A stretch of DNA of 64,000 bases from Leptospira idonii (GTDB taxonomy: Bacteria > Spirochaetota > Leptospiria > Leptospirales > Leptospiraceae). The position numbers were made by a program, and so were the translations under genes. Below, piece after piece: positions 9,382 through 19,392 of the stretch. The stretch is taken from contig NZ_RQHW01000032.1 of NCBI RefSeq assembly GCF_004770995.1, forward strand, positions 9,243 through 73,242. Direction: 5' to 3'. Within the stretch, counting starts at the first letter, position 1. Every line of letters begins with the position of its first letter. The notes beneath the pieces were generated by a model. That model saw only the letters and a list, made by a program, of their open reading frames with translations, was not told the DNA's origin and did no database searches.

Positions 9382-11961
9382 CTAAAGTTTTCTGGCAATC
9401 TCTCTGATCTCGTAAACTTCGATCTCGTCTCCTACTTGGAAGTCGTTGAAACCATCCAGTAAGATACCGCATTCAAAACCAGTGAGAACATCAGGAACAT
9501 CGTCTTTCATACGTTTCAAGTTCTTGATCTTACCTTCCCAAGTGATTTCACCGGATTGGCTCGATACAACACGAACGCTTGCCGTTTTGGTCACCTTACC
9601 GGACTTAACCATACAACCAGCAATGTTACCGACTTTGGAAATTTTGAATACGTCTCGGATCTCTACTTTACCGATTACGTTTTCTACTTTTTCAGGCTCT
9701 AACATTCCTTCCATAGACGCTTTCACTTCGTTGACCACGTCGTAGATGATGCTGTAGTATTTGATTTCTACTTTTTCTTTCTCTGCAAGAGATACCGTTT
9801 TCGGATTTGCTCTTGTATGGAAACCGATCACAATCGCATTCGAAGCGGATGCCAGGATGATATCCGAATCTACGATCGCTCCCGTTCCCGCATGGATTAC
9901 GTTCAATCGAACGTCCGCAGTAGAGAGTTTTTCCAAAGCTTCTTTCACCGCTTCCGTAGAACCTCTTACGTCCGCTTTGATGATGACTTTGAGTTCTTTC
10001 AAAGCGCCTTGTTTGATGATCTCGCTCATATTGTCCAAAGTGACTCTTGTGGAGTTTTTGGACTGACCCAATCTTTCGTAATCTTGACGGCTGTGAGAGA
10101 TTCCTCTCGCTTCCTTATCATCGATCACCACATCGAAAGGAGCTCCTGCATCAGGCACTCCATCCAAACCGGTCACAAGTGCAGGAAAACTAGGACCTGC
10201 CTCTTTAATGAGGTGACCTAAGTCGTCATACATAGCACGGACACGACCAGCGTGTACACCTGCAACGAAGGCGTCTCCCACTCGCAACGTTCCGTTTTGA
10301 ATGAGGACTGTTGCCACAGCGCCGCGGCCCGGATCCAATTTCGCTTCCACGATGGTTCCTTTGGCACGTCGTCTTGGGTTCGCTTTGTGATCCAAAAGCT
10401 CAGCTTGGATCAAAATCATTTCTAATAGTTTATCGATTCCGATATTGTTCTTTGCGGAAATTTCACAGAAGATTGTGGTTCCTCCCCACTCTTCCGGTTG
10501 GAGACCATAGTTGGACAATTCTTGTCTTACTTTCTCTGGGTTAGCAGTAGGAAGATCGATTTTGTTCACAGCTACGATGATAGGAACTTCTGCTTCTTTC
10601 GCATGGTTGATCGCTTCAATGGTTTGAGGCATCACACCGTCATCCGCAGCAACAACTAACACAACGATATCTGTTACGGAAGCTCCTCTGGCTCTCATGC
10701 TAGTGAAAGCTTCGTGACCAGGAGTATCCAAGAATGCGATTTTTCCTCGGGTCGTTTCCACTTGGTAAGCACCGATGTGCTGAGTGATTCCTCCGGATTC
10801 TCCTTCCGCCACTCTAGAGGAACGGATGGTATCGAGAAGTTTCGTTTTACCGTGGTCTACGTGACCCATAATCGTAACGACTGGAGGTCTGGTGATATAA
10901 TCTTCCGGTGCGTCTTTTTCTTCTTCGATGACTGTTTCATCGTAAAGAGAAACGATCTTCACCTTACAACCGTAATCATCTGCAAGGATCGAAGCAGTTT
11001 CCGCATCGATCACATTATTGATAGTTACCATCATACCCATCTTCATGAGTTTGGAGATGATTTCACCCGGTTTGAGATTCAGCTTCTTAGCGATCTCACC
11101 CACTTGGATGTTTTCTAAAATAGAGATTTCTTTTGGAACAGCTGCCAATGCAGCTGCTTGCGCTTTTTGTTTGCGGAAACTTTGTTTGAAGAACTTTGTG
11201 TTCTCATCTTTTTCTTCTCTTCCGCCTTTGTCTTTATCGAAGACAGCCTTTTTCTTGTTAACTCCGCTGGCACCGCCGCCTGCAGGAGCACCTCCGGAAA
11301 AGGAAGGATCCCCGATCGGTTTCGCACCACCGGCTCCACCTTGAATCGGGCGAGCGCCTCTGTTGCCACCTTGGTATCCACCGCCGCCTTGGCCTGGTCC
11401 TCTTTGGCCGCCACCTTGGTAACCGCCTCCGCCCTGACCACCGCTGTCATTTCTTTGCGGGCGAGTTGTCGGTCTGGAAACGATAGGATTTCTATCTTCT
11501 TTTCTAAAAAAACCTTGTTGGTTTCCTCCACCTTTGCGTTCGTCAGAACGGTAGTTAGGTGAGGATGTATCCCCCGAAAGGATCGATTCCGGTTTTCGAT
11601 CCAAGGATCTGGATGGGGAAGATGTGTCTGGCAATTCTTCCTTTCTTCGATCCGGGCGGGAAACAATCGGAGAATTTTGAGAAGGAGCTTGCGGGCCGGA
11701 ACCGGAATTTTGGCTTTGGCCGGAAGCCTGACCGGAAGAACTAGTGAGTCCTCCTTGTCTTTTTGCTTCTTCACGAATCAATTCATTGAGATCTTTTTTC
11801 TTTTCTGGTGCAGAAGAACTAGATTTCGCCTCAACTGGGGGAGCGCTTGTTTTAGGTTCAACGGAGCCTGGCTTTTTTTTGATGACAAGTTTCTTTTTAG
11901 ACTTATCGCCACCAGATGCCCCTTGTTGAAGGGTTTCTTTGATCGACTTTTGTTCTTCCAT
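9382..11961 (-). CDS. infB: Translation initiation factor IF-2
   Basis: IF-2 is the GTPase that places initiator tRNA on the ribosome. The 859-residue chain has a low-complexity N-terminal region (about 1-260) rich in Lys/Ser and then Gly/Gln/Arg ([17 protein letters not shown]). An IF2N domain follows ([20 protein letters not shown]), then the G domain from about residue 355 (P-loop [25 protein letters not shown]) and the C-terminal domains II-IV ([21 protein letters not shown]). It is 15 bases downstream of nusA. The G-rich N-terminal repeat is the only region with skewed composition. Confidence 0.97.
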   Translation of the reverse strand: MEEQKSIKETLQQGASGGDKSKKKLVIKKKPGSVEPKTSAPPVEAKSSSSAPEKKKDLNELIREEAKRQGGLTSSSGQASGQSQNSGSGPQAPSQNSPIVSRPDRRKEELPDTSSPSRSLDRKPESILSGDTSSPNYRSDERKGGGNQQGFFRKEDRNPIVSRPTTRPQRNDSGGQGGGGYQGGGQRGPGQGGGGYQGGNRGARPIQGGAGGAKPIGDPSFSGGAPAGGGASGVNKKKAVFDKDKGGREEKDENTKFFKQSFRKQKAQAAALAAVPKEISILENIQVGEIAKKLNLKPGEIISKLMKMGMMVTINNVIDAETASILADDYGCKVKIVSLYDETVIEEEKDAPEDYITRPPVVTIMGHVDHGKTKLLDTIRSSRVAEGESGGITQHIGAYQVETTRGKIAFLDTPGHEAFTSMRARGASVTDIVVLVVAADDGVMPQTIEAINHAKEAEVPIIVAVNKIDLPTANPEKVRQELSNYGLQPEEWGGTTIFCEISAKNNIGIDKLLEMILIQAELLDHKANPRRRAKGTIVEAKLDPGRGAVATVLIQNGTLRVGDAFVAGVHAGRVRAMYDDLGHLIKEAGPSFPALVTGLDGVPDAGAPFDVVIDDKEARGISHSRQDYERLGQSKNSTRVTLDNMSEIIKQGALKELKVIIKADVRGSTEAVKEALEKLSTADVRLNVIHAGTGAIVDSDIILASASNAIVIGFHTRANPKTVSLAEKEKVEIKYYSIIYDVVNEVKASMEGMLEPEKVENVIGKVEIRDVFKISKVGNIAGCMVKSGKVTKTASVRVVSSQSGEITWEGKIKNLKRMKDDVPDVLTGFECGILLDGFNDFQVGDEIEVYEIREIARKL

Positions 11962-11976
11962 ATAATATTGCTAGAA

Positions 11977-13365
11977 TTAGCCCTCTTCCACCCATTCGAT
12001 CGACTCACGTAACAGACGTAAGATTTGGTCTGCTGTTGTTCGGCCAATTCCAGAAATGGCTGATAATTCTTCCGGACTGAAATCCAGAAGAGCTTCCACG
12101 TTTTTCACACCGCCTGCTTCCAAAAGTCCAATGATTCTAGGAGTAAGGCCTGGAATTTCAGAAAGAGGAGTTAAATCGTCATCCTCTTCTTCACCGGAGA
12201 AAGATTCATCTTCCGCCTCTTCCATCGCTTCTTGCTGTGCATTGAATAGGCGATCTAATTTTTCACGAGCTTCCGGAGAAGCAAGTTCTTGGTTGTATTG
12301 AGATACAGTTTTGATATCGATTTTGTATCCGGAAAGTTGTGATACCAATTTCACATTGGAACCGTTGATTCCGATGGCAAGAGACAGAGATTCATCCGGC
12401 ACGATGACTAGAGCATCTCCTCTTTTGCGATCCACATGCACTTCCACCGGTTTGGCGGGAGAAATAGCATTGGCAATAAACACACTCGGTTCTTCCGAAT
12501 GAAGCACGATATCGATTCTTTCGTTTCCTAGTTCTCTTACGATGGCTTGGATACGAACCCCTTTCATTCCCACACAAGCACCAACAGGGTCTACGTCGGA
12601 CTTACTTGTATAAACAACTACTTTAGTTCGGAAAGAAGGAATACGAGCTACATCTCTGATTTCCACGATCCCGTCGTAAACTTCTGGGATCTCCATCTCA
12701 AATAATTTTTTTACGAAATCACCTGAGGCACGGGAAAGAGTGATCACCGGCATCGGTTCTCTCGGACGGATTTCTACTTTTGATATAATTGCTTTGAGAC
12801 GATCGCCTTGGCGGTATTTTTCACCAGGGTTTTGGTCTTTCTTGAGCATGATGCCTTCGACCTTTCCTAGATCGATGCTCATTGCGTCTTTTTTCCATCT
12901 TTGGAAATACCCGTGAGTGAGTTCCCCTTCTTTGGATTTGTATTCTTGGTAAAGAAGATCTTTTTCCATATCGCGCAAGCGTTGGAACACCATTTGTTTC
13001 GCTTGGCTGGAAAGAACTCTGGAAAGGTCTTGCGGTTTTTCGTAAATGCGGATTTGAGAACCGACTGCTGCAGAAGGCTCTATTTTGGTGGCTTCTGCCA
13101 AAGAAATCTCAAGAGGAGAAGCAACTTCACCTTCTACGATATCTTTCAAAACGGAAACTACGATTTCGTTTTTGTTGTCTCCGCCAAAATCGACTTGGCA
13201 ACGTTCTTCCGTATCCACTTCCAAACCGAGTTTTTTTCGATACGCGGTGAGAAGGGAATCACGAATCACTCCCAATACGAGTTCTCGGTCTAAGGACTTG
13301 TCTTGGCAGAATTGCTGGATGGCTTCGAATAGCCCAATTTCTTTCGTTGCTTGTTTTGTCGCCAT
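11977..13365 (-). CDS. nusA: Transcription termination/antitermination protein NusA
   Basis: NusA binds RNA polymerase and modulates pausing, termination and antitermination. The 462-residue product has the N-terminal polymerase-binding domain, an S1 domain (about 130-200), tandem KH domains (GACVGMKGVRIQAIVRELGN and INGSNVKLVSQLSGYKIDI) and a C-terminal helix-hairpin-helix (LSAISGIGRTTADQIL) after an acidic linker (EAEDESFSGEEEDDD). It starts four bases after rimP stops. Confidence 0.96.
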   Translation of the reverse strand: MATKQATKEIGLFEAIQQFCQDKSLDRELVLGVIRDSLLTAYRKKLGLEVDTEERCQVDFGGDNKNEIVVSVLKDIVEGEVASPLEISLAEATKIEPSAAVGSQIRIYEKPQDLSRVLSSQAKQMVFQRLRDMEKDLLYQEYKSKEGELTHGYFQRWKKDAMSIDLGKVEGIMLKKDQNPGEKYRQGDRLKAIISKVEIRPREPMPVITLSRASGDFVKKLFEMEIPEVYDGIVEIRDVARIPSFRTKVVVYTSKSDVDPVGACVGMKGVRIQAIVRELGNERIDIVLHSEEPSVFIANAISPAKPVEVHVDRKRGDALVIVPDESLSLAIGINGSNVKLVSQLSGYKIDIKTVSQYNQELASPEAREKLDRLFNAQQEAMEEAEDESFSGEEEDDDLTPLSEIPGLTPRIIGLLEAGGVKNVEALLDFSPEELSAISGIGRTTADQILRLLRESIEWVEEG

Positions 13366-13369
13366 AGTC

Positions 13370-13858
13370 TTATAATTCTAAAAATAAATTTCCTTTTCGA
13401 ATCTCTGCAAGAGGCATTTGAATGGGAGGGATGATTTTGTGCTTAGAAACCTTTCTATCGAAAGGTATCAGCTCAATAGTTTCCCCGTCCCTTTTGCCTA
13501 AACGAAAGACCCGTTTGTCCCAGTTTCCATTTTCCAAACGAACTTCTAGTTTTGCAAGAAGCCCTTGGAAACGATCCAAATCCTCAGGCAAGCGCAAAGC
13601 ACGCTCAGCCCCTCCTGAGGACACCTGAAGAGTGAAGTCAAACTCCTCTCCCCATAGATCCAGCTCCTCCTTGAGTCTCTTCGATACTTCCTCACAGTCT
13701 GTCAAACTGACAGAGCCAGTTTTATGAGTGAGGTGATCGAGCGTTATCTCAATGAGGGCGTGGTTTTTCCGATTCTGTACTTGGAGCGAAAAAAGCGCTA
13801 GAGGCGGTTCGAGAATTTTATCTAAAAGTTCTCTGATGTTTTCCTCGGTATATACCAA
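13370..13858 (-). CDS. rimP: Ribosome maturation factor RimP
   Basis: RimP acts in late 30S assembly and typically precedes nusA, as here. Motifs include the catalog-like core ALIEITLDHL, SLTDCEEVSKRLKEELD and FTLQVSSGGAERALR, the last matching the family V-SSPG-region. I set the start at the TTG at 13858 (162 residues). A longer frame begins with TTG at 13906, but that codon lies at or before the transcription start predicted by the promoter at 13910-13938. No ATG start is available, so the exact start is uncertain. Confidence 0.85.
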   Translation of the reverse strand: MVYTEENIRELLDKILEPPLALFSLQVQNRKNHALIEITLDHLTHKTGSVSLTDCEEVSKRLKEELDLWGEEFDFTLQVSSGGAERALRLPEDLDRFQGLLAKLEVRLENGNWDKRVFRLGKRDGETIELIPFDRKVSKHKIIPPIQMPLAEIRKGNLFLEL

Positions 13859-13909
13859 ACCATATCCAAAAGAAATCCCTAAAAGGATTCTTAGTAAGAG
13901 ACCCAATTC

Positions 13910-13938
13910 ATGTTAAAAATTAACACGACACTTGTCAA
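13910..13938 (-). promoter_or_regulatory. Predicted sigma-70 promoter of rimP-nusA-infB
   Basis: On the minus strand a perfect TTGACA (13933-13938) is followed after 17 bases by TAACAT (13910-13915). Transcription would start near 13903 and run into rimP. It is the clearest housekeeping-type promoter in this part of the window and would drive the rimP-nusA-infB-rbfA genes. Confidence 0.6.
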
Positions 13939-13993
13939 GCTAGGAAAACCGAGTTGTGCTGTAAATAAAAAAATAGGGAATGGAAGCTGGCTT

Positions 13994-15100
13994 ATGCGTT
14001 ATCTATCCCTTTCTCTCGTAATCTTCCTTTCCATTTCCTGTCTCCGCTTCCGAGTAGACAATCTAAAAGATGAAATTTTATTCCGAATCCCCTTAGGGCA
14101 AACCTCGGATACCTGGGAAGGAGTGGTTGTGAACCAAGTTTTGACCAATGTCCCGATCACTGTCCCTGTCGCCTCCAATGTGGTGGCTCTGGCGGACGCA
14201 AAACAATCCATCATCAAACTTTTCGACAGAAACGGACGATTGGAAGCCACAATCGGCAATCCAGACTTCAAATCCATTCCAGGCATCCCCCACTACCCTT
14301 TCCGATTCGGAAGCATTGGGATCGTAGCCATCACGGAAGACGGAGATTTGGTGGTTCAAAATAGAATCTCCTCCAAAGGGATCGAAGTCCCCGTCGGGCA
14401 AGAAAATGTGTACAAATCGCACAGCGGGGTGTTCTCCACATCCGGAACGACCGTTCTGCCCTCCTTTTTGGTTCAAATCTCTCAAAAAGGAGTCGTTAAG
14501 TTTATGCTAGGCGCTTCCGGAGAGAATTCGGAACCGTTCCGCTATATGGAAGCGTTGATCCCTGGAGAAGGAGAAAAACTGTTCGTCTACCATCGTATAG
14601 CGGAGGAAATGCGACTTTCCTATTTCGAAGACGGACAACTGAAAGGAAACATCAAAGAAGCCTCTCTTTCCGTTTTCAAAAGCCCCGAAGCGAAAGAATA
14701 CGATATCACTCTAGATAAAATCCTTCCTCACCCGGAAGGAGAATACGTACTCGCTTCTTTCAGTTATTTTTCCAAAAAAGACAAACGTTTCAAATTCAGA
14801 AGAATCTACAGATATTCTTTCACGAACAACGAAGGAGTGTTTATGAAAGAGATCCAAGACCCTTCCGAGATTTTATTTTCCATCCGATCCAATAACGAAT
14901 TTTATATTTGGGAAACGGAAGACCAAGGCAACTCGATCCGTTTGCAGGTTCATAACAGCGAAGGAAATCACGTAAATAACAAACGTTTGCCGTTCTCCCC
15001 ACCCAGAGGACAATGGAGAGAAACTTATACCGATTCGGACGACAATATTTATTCCGTTCGCATTCGCGCAGGTGCGCTGGAAGTATATCGTTGGATCTAA
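13994..15100 (+). CDS. Hypothetical lipoprotein
   Basis: I do not recognise a named family. The start at 13994 gives a signal peptide MRYLSLSLVIFLSISC with a spirochaete-type lipobox (LSISC, Cys 16); an upstream in-frame ATG overlaps the divergent rimP promoter and would bury this signal. The remaining ~350 residues are predicted mostly beta, with stretches such as NVVALADAKQSIIKLFDRNG and YSVRIRAGALEVYRWI that look like strands of a beta-propeller. It is divergent from rimP and overlaps the start of the NAD(P)HX repair gene. Confidence 0.75.
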   Translation: MRYLSLSLVIFLSISCLRFRVDNLKDEILFRIPLGQTSDTWEGVVVNQVLTNVPITVPVASNVVALADAKQSIIKLFDRNGRLEATIGNPDFKSIPGIPHYPFRFGSIGIVAITEDGDLVVQNRISSKGIEVPVGQENVYKSHSGVFSTSGTTVLPSFLVQISQKGVVKFMLGASGENSEPFRYMEALIPGEGEKLFVYHRIAEEMRLSYFEDGQLKGNIKEASLSVFKSPEAKEYDITLDKILPHPEGEYVLASFSYFSKKDKRFKFRRIYRYSFTNNEGVFMKEIQDPSEILFSIRSNNEFYIWETEDQGNSIRLQVHNSEGNHVNNKRLPFSPPRGQWRETYTDSDDNIYSVRIRAGALEVYRWI

Positions 15101-16581
15101 ACGACTGGAAAGCACATCCTCTTTTTACAAAGGAGGAATCCGCAAGGATCGACGAATTTTGCCATACTGAATTGGGTTATCCCGAAACTACTTTGATGGG
15201 GATGGCTGCCTTGTCCGTTTATCATGCCAACGAAGATCTTTGGGCCACTGCGGAAGAAATTTGGATCGTAGCGGGAACGGGAGGAAACGGAGGAGACGGT
15301 TACGCTCTAGCGAATATTCTTTTTCAAGAAGGACATTCCGTTTCCTTATTTTCGTTAGGTGATTCAAAAAGAGAAGATTCTTTATTTTATAAGTCTCTCT
15401 GCGAACGATCCGAAATTCCAATCTATTCCGCAAACGATCTGCCGATTCAGGAAGAAGAAGCGGAAGAAGGTTCTGTCCTTTTGGTGGATGCTATTCTGGG
15501 AACCGGTTTTAAGGCTCCTGTTTCCGAACCGATCGCAAACCTAATCCGATGGATCAATTCTTCCCCCGCTTTCTTTTACAAACTATCCTTGGATACTGCC
15601 AGCGGGTTTTCTCCCAATACGGAAACCTCCGTTCATATCGAAGCGGATTCCATTGAAGAACTAGGAACTAGGAAATGGGAAAACATAGGATTTCTTTCCG
15701 AAGGCAAAATGGTGCCTCGTTATTACGAAAGCATCGGTTTTCCCACAAGAACCTTAAAGGGAGAAGGTTTTTTCTCTAATCGATATTATCTGGAAAAACT
15801 GGATTGGGAAGATTTTTCAGGACTGCTCAAAAGAAAAACGGATTCTCATAAATACACAGCGGGATCTGCGATTTTTTTCGGAGGCGACGAAGGAATGGAA
15901 GGAGCAGTTTTACTTTCCAGTTCCGCCTTTCAAAGTCTAGGCGGAGGTATTTCGAAAATATTCACTCCTTCCCTGACGACCAAAGAAATCATACTGCATA
16001 CGGATCCTTCCAAAATGGTTTCCGTAAGCAAAGGAAAAGAAATTTCAGAAGATCCCTTCTTTCCAAAGACAAAAACGATCGTAGTCGGTCCAGGAACGAA
16101 AGAATATCCCGAATTTCTAAAAACATTCGTTTTGGAAGAACACCAAACATTGATTTTAGATGCAGGATCCATCCCTCGATTAGGAGAACCTCTCCCTCGT
16201 TCGGGAAAAATCCTTCTAACTCCTCATGCAGGAGAATTCGAACGGCTCACTGGGAAACGTTGCACAACAGTACAATCCGCCCATCCTGTTGCTTTGGATT
16301 TCTGCAAAACAAACAAGGTGCATTTGCTTTTTAAGTCCTATGTGAGTCTTTTCGTAACACCGGAAGGAAATTCTTTCGTATGGGAATCGCCTAATCCTAA
16401 ATTAGCGACCATGGGTACGGGGGACTTACTTGTGGGAATCATCGCCCGCTTTTTGTCCTTGGGTTATTCCATAGAAACTTCGGTGTATTATGCCCTTTCC
16501 TTTTTGGAAGGAACAAGAGAAACAGAAGAACCTTTTCCCAGCGCTTTCGAAATCCTAAACTATCTTGTGAGAAAACTATAA
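15091..16581 (+). CDS. nnrDE: Bifunctional NAD(P)H-hydrate epimerase/dehydratase
   Basis: This enzyme repairs hydrated NADH/NADPH: the N-terminal NnrE half epimerises NAD(P)HX and the C-terminal NnrD half dehydrates it with ADP or ATP. The NnrE motif GTGGNGGDGYALA lies near residue 62 and the NnrD signature ATMGTGDLLVGIIA near residue 435, with TPHAGEFERLTG between. The start is taken as the TTG at 15091 (496 residues), preceded by GGAAG and overlapping the upstream lipoprotein stop; the frame is open further upstream. Overlap suggests co-transcription with the lipoprotein. The TTG start is the least certain part. Confidence 0.88.
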   Translation: MDLNDWKAHPLFTKEESARIDEFCHTELGYPETTLMGMAALSVYHANEDLWATAEEIWIVAGTGGNGGDGYALANILFQEGHSVSLFSLGDSKREDSLFYKSLCERSEIPIYSANDLPIQEEEAEEGSVLLVDAILGTGFKAPVSEPIANLIRWINSSPAFFYKLSLDTASGFSPNTETSVHIEADSIEELGTRKWENIGFLSEGKMVPRYYESIGFPTRTLKGEGFFSNRYYLEKLDWEDFSGLLKRKTDSHKYTAGSAIFFGGDEGMEGAVLLSSSAFQSLGGGISKIFTPSLTTKEIILHTDPSKMVSVSKGKEISEDPFFPKTKTIVVGPGTKEYPEFLKTFVLEEHQTLILDAGSIPRLGEPLPRSGKILLTPHAGEFERLTGKRCTTVQSAHPVALDFCKTNKVHLLFKSYVSLFVTPEGNSFVWESPNPKLATMGTGDLLVGIIARFLSLGYSIETSVYYALSFLEGTRETEEPFPSAFEILNYLVRKL

Positions 16582-17201
16582 TGGGAAGCGGATATCATTC
16601 CAGATCGCCCGAAGAATTTCGGGAATATCTGAAGTCCATGCAGAAACAAGGAAAAAGAATCAAATGGAAGCAGGTGATCATCATTATAGATGTTCTTCTG
16701 CTTTTGTTTGTTTTTTATCTGGCATTTAGAGCGCTCAATCCAGGAAGTTTTCAAAGCCCCACTCAATCGGAAAAAAAGAAAATAGCAGGGAATGAAGCCT
16801 ATCTAAGTCTTTCCAGAGAGAACGACGATCTATCCCAAGGATACTTTCTTTTTATAGAGAACAACACGAACGAAAATTTGATTTTGCCTAAAAAAGATTG
16901 GAAACTGGAATTTAGAATTCTAACGAGAGAAGGGGTTGTTTGTTATACGGAAGAAATGAATATCCCTGAAAAAAAAATTCCCACCTACTCCAAAGGTTTT
17001 TTATATCATTCCGTATCTTTGCTCAAATTAAGGGAACTGGAAGAACATTGCAGAACGGAAGTTTTCGACGAAACCTATTCCTTCTTTCGTTCTAAATTCA
17101 GATATATGGACTTAGCCTTCTTTTCGGAATGGATCCTCACCACTCAAGAAGAAAGAGTGGTGTATCGGATCAGACAAAAGCCCTATCGTTGGAACAAATA
17201 A
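16581..17201 (+). CDS. Hypothetical single-pass membrane protein
   Basis: I do not recognise the family. The 206-residue product has a basic cytoplasmic N-terminus, one strongly hydrophobic segment (about residues 31-50, VIIIIDVLLLLFVFYLAF) and an extracytoplasmic part of about 150 residues containing NLILPKKDWKLEFRIL and two cysteines. Its ATG overlaps the nnrDE stop by one base (TAATG), so it is translationally coupled. Confidence 0.7.
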   Translation: MGSGYHSRSPEEFREYLKSMQKQGKRIKWKQVIIIIDVLLLLFVFYLAFRALNPGSFQSPTQSEKKKIAGNEAYLSLSRENDDLSQGYFLFIENNTNENLILPKKDWKLEFRILTREGVVCYTEEMNIPEKKIPTYSKGFLYHSVSLLKLRELEEHCRTEVFDETYSFFRSKFRYMDLAFFSEWILTTQEERVVYRIRQKPYRWNK

Positions 17202-17207
17202 CATCTA

Positions 17208-17966
17208 TCAGCTGAACTTTTTAGGAATCTTCAAAATGGTTTCCAATCTGGATGCTACCTCTTCCATCACTTTGATTCTGGCATAGTATTTATCATTTGC
17301 GGGAACCAGAATCCAGGGTGCGAAATGAAAATCGGTTTTTTCGAACATTTCGTCCGCTGCCTCTTCGTAAAGCGGCCACTTTTCCCGATTGCGCACATCC
17401 TCTTCCGTGAATTTCCATCTACGCAAAGGATCGTTTTTACGGTCTTCAAAACGTTTCCATTGTTCTTCCTGAGATATATGAAGCCAAAACTTGATGATGA
17501 TGGCACCCGATTGATACAATTGTTTTTCGAAATCTACGATCTCTTCAAAAGACCTGGACCATTCTTCTTGCGTAGCAAAGCCTTCCACTCTTTCCACTAG
17601 GACTCTTCCATACCAAGAGCGATCGAAGATTCCGAAATGACCTTTGGGAGGAATCTTTCTCCAAAACCGCCAAAGATAATGCCTTTGTTTTTCTTCGGAG
17701 TCGGGAACGGCGATCCCGTTCACTTGGTACAGCCTAGGATCGATTTCTCCTGTTAGACGACGAATCGCCCCTCCTTTTCCTGCTGCATCCCATCCTTCAA
17801 AAACAAGAACGACTGGCCGTCCTACTTGATCCGCATAAAAACTAAAAAGACGGATCTTTTCTTTCCACTTTTTGATAGCAGCTTTGTATTCGGATTTATC
17901 CAAAGATTGATTCAAATTTACATCTTTGAGTTTAAGGATTCTATCTGCGAATAAATTGAATTTCAT
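17208..17966 (-). CDS. Polyphosphate kinase 2 family protein (catalytic)
   Basis: PPK2 enzymes transfer phosphate between polyphosphate and nucleotides. This 252-residue protein has an intact Walker A (FEGWDAAGKGGAIRRL), the lid region (EKQRHYLWRFWRKIPPKG) and Walker B (IFDRSWYGRVLVERVEG), all matching active PPK2. The start at 17966 (MKFNLFADRILKL) overlaps the stop of the preceding gene by four bases; the longer open frame upstream only reads through that gene. The preceding gene is a degenerate PPK2 domain, so the pair resembles a two-domain class II PPK2 (polyphosphate:AMP phosphotransferase) split in two. AMP as substrate is an inference. Confidence 0.9.
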   Translation of the reverse strand: MKFNLFADRILKLKDVNLNQSLDKSEYKAAIKKWKEKIRLFSFYADQVGRPVVLVFEGWDAAGKGGAIRRLTGEIDPRLYQVNGIAVPDSEEKQRHYLWRFWRKIPPKGHFGIFDRSWYGRVLVERVEGFATQEEWSRSFEEIVDFEKQLYQSGAIIIKFWLHISQEEQWKRFEDRKNDPLRRWKFTEEDVRNREKWPLYEEAADEMFEKTDFHFAPWILVPANDKYYARIKVMEEVASRLETILKIPKKFS

Positions 17967-18715
17967 ACCTTGCCTCCCAATAAAAGTTTTAGCTCTTCGG
18001 CTGAATTGATGTTTAAGATCTTTTCCAACCTTTCGACCAAAGTGGTCAAAAGCTGTGCCTTTGCTTTCTCCGAATCGTCCGCAGAGATAACGATCCAAGG
18101 ACAAATGTCAGAATGGGAAGAATTCATCAGAGATTCGAAAGTTTTACGATACTTGGAATAATGTTTGGATTGGTCTTTGTCGTAAGAAGAAAGTTCCCAA
18201 GTTCGTTTGTTCTTTTTGGATTTGCCCAAACGTTTGGATTGTTCCTTTTCAGAGATGTGAAGGAAAAATTTATGAAAATAAAGTCGATCTTTGGAAAGCA
18301 TTCTTTCCGTATTCAAGACGGAAAGAATCGTATCTTCGTAATCCTCTTTTTCAATTTTATCTTCGTTCTTAAGGAAGGCAAGCCTTCCCAGATAAGAATT
18401 CAGATAAAACAAGGATTCTCCGAAACGAGGTAGAACTTGCCAGAAACTTCGTAAAAAAGGAAAGTTTTTATCTTCCGACTGATGCACGAAAGGCGAATGT
18501 ACTTTGAATTTTTTAGGATCTAACCTTTCCGTAAGAACCTGCAGTATCTCTCCTCTTCCACTGGAAGACCAGCCTTCTATCAGAAAGATATTTGCAATCT
18601 TGGCTTCGAACGCTTTGTTCTGTAAAATAAAAAGTCTTTCCTGAAGATTTTCCATATCCTTTTCGGATAATTCGGAAGTAACTTCATCAGGTTCGGTTTC
18701 TTTTAAACGAATCAT
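17963..18715 (-). CDS. Degenerate PPK2-like protein
   Basis: The 250-residue protein aligns along its length with the PPK2 gene that follows it: IFLIEGWSSSGRGEIL in place of EGWDAAGKGG, FPFLRSFWQVLPRFGES in place of YLWRFWRKIPPKG, and LNSYLGRLAF in place of FDRSWYGRV. The Walker A lysine is Arg and the DRSWYG aspartate and arginine are missing, so catalysis is unlikely. A structural or regulatory role with the active partner is the best inference. It overlaps that gene by four bases (ATGA). Confidence 0.8.
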   Translation of the reverse strand: MIRLKETEPDEVTSELSEKDMENLQERLFILQNKAFEAKIANIFLIEGWSSSGRGEILQVLTERLDPKKFKVHSPFVHQSEDKNFPFLRSFWQVLPRFGESLFYLNSYLGRLAFLKNEDKIEKEDYEDTILSVLNTERMLSKDRLYFHKFFLHISEKEQSKRLGKSKKNKRTWELSSYDKDQSKHYSKYRKTFESLMNSSHSDICPWIVISADDSEKAKAQLLTTLVERLEKILNINSAEELKLLLGGKV

Positions 18716-18757
18716 GTTTGGATAAATAAAGAATCCGATCCGAAAAGAAAGAATTTT

Positions 18758-19129
18758 TTATAGAGGTTTGGAAAAACCGGGACCCAAAGCAACTTCCAAA
18801 TGTTTGATCCCCTTTTCCTGGCCGGAATATCTAGGTACTAAATGCATATGAAGGTGGGGCACCTGCTCCGCAATGGCAGCAAAATAAATTTTTTCCGGGG
18901 AAGGAGAAAGCTGTAAGGATAGGGAAAGTGCCTTATGAAGTATGCGGCCGTAATCGGAACATTCTTCTTCGGAAAGCTGAGTCCAAGATTCCACATGTCT
19001 TTTGGATTCCAAATAAGAATACCCTTCCAATTCTTTGGTTGAAGGTGCTTTTCTTAAAATCCAATGGTTCGTTTCCCAAAGGATTTCCTTTTTTTCGGAG
19101 TGAGACATACAGATTGGGCAATGGGTCAT
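18758..19129 (-). CDS. HIT family hydrolase
   Basis: HIT proteins hydrolyse or transfer nucleoside phosphates. The 123-residue product has the histidine triad QVPHLHMHLVPR near its C-terminus and an N-terminal CPIC metal-binding pair, as in Hint-like members. Length is typical. It is followed on the same strand by the PPK2 pair after a 42-base gap. The substrate is not predictable. A second HIT gene lies at 47191-47541. Confidence 0.88.
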   Translation of the reverse strand: MTHCPICMSHSEKKEILWETNHWILRKAPSTKELEGYSYLESKRHVESWTQLSEEECSDYGRILHKALSLSLQLSPSPEKIYFAAIAEQVPHLHMHLVPRYSGQEKGIKHLEVALGPGFSKPL

Positions 19130-19320
19130 AAAGATAGAATGTATGGAAAAGAAAGAAGATAGGAAACTATTTTTTAATTCCTAGGCGGGGTTTTGGTAGT
19201 CGCCTGCCATCCTCATAACAAAGGTTTCCGCATTTATGGCTGATTGCATTTTGCTGGCAAATCAGTCGGATTTCGACTTATTTTTGTTTGCTGGAGAATG
19301 GATTCGATTTTAGAAGATTT

Positions 19321-19392
19321 TGCCCTAGGAGGGAATCGAACCCCCACTGTCGGTTCCGAAGACCGATGTTCTATCCGTTGAACTACCAGGGC
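19321..19392 (-). tRNA. tRNA-Arg (anticodon TCG)
   Basis: On the minus strand a full cloverleaf is readable: acceptor GCCCTGG pairing with CCTAGGGC (one G-U), the D-arm AGTTCAACGGATAGAAC, anticodon stem TCGGT/ACCGA around loop CTTCGGA with anticodon TCG, and T-arm GGGGGTTCGATTCCC. The discriminator is A and CCA is not encoded. It decodes CGA. It stands at the left edge of an AT-richer accessory patch. Confidence 0.93.

Noticed and set aside
11115..11774. 219-codon frame overlapping the N-terminal part of infB in another frame
   Set aside because: It lies within the low-complexity Gly/Lys-rich region of IF-2, where stops are rare by composition; the product is itself low-complexity.
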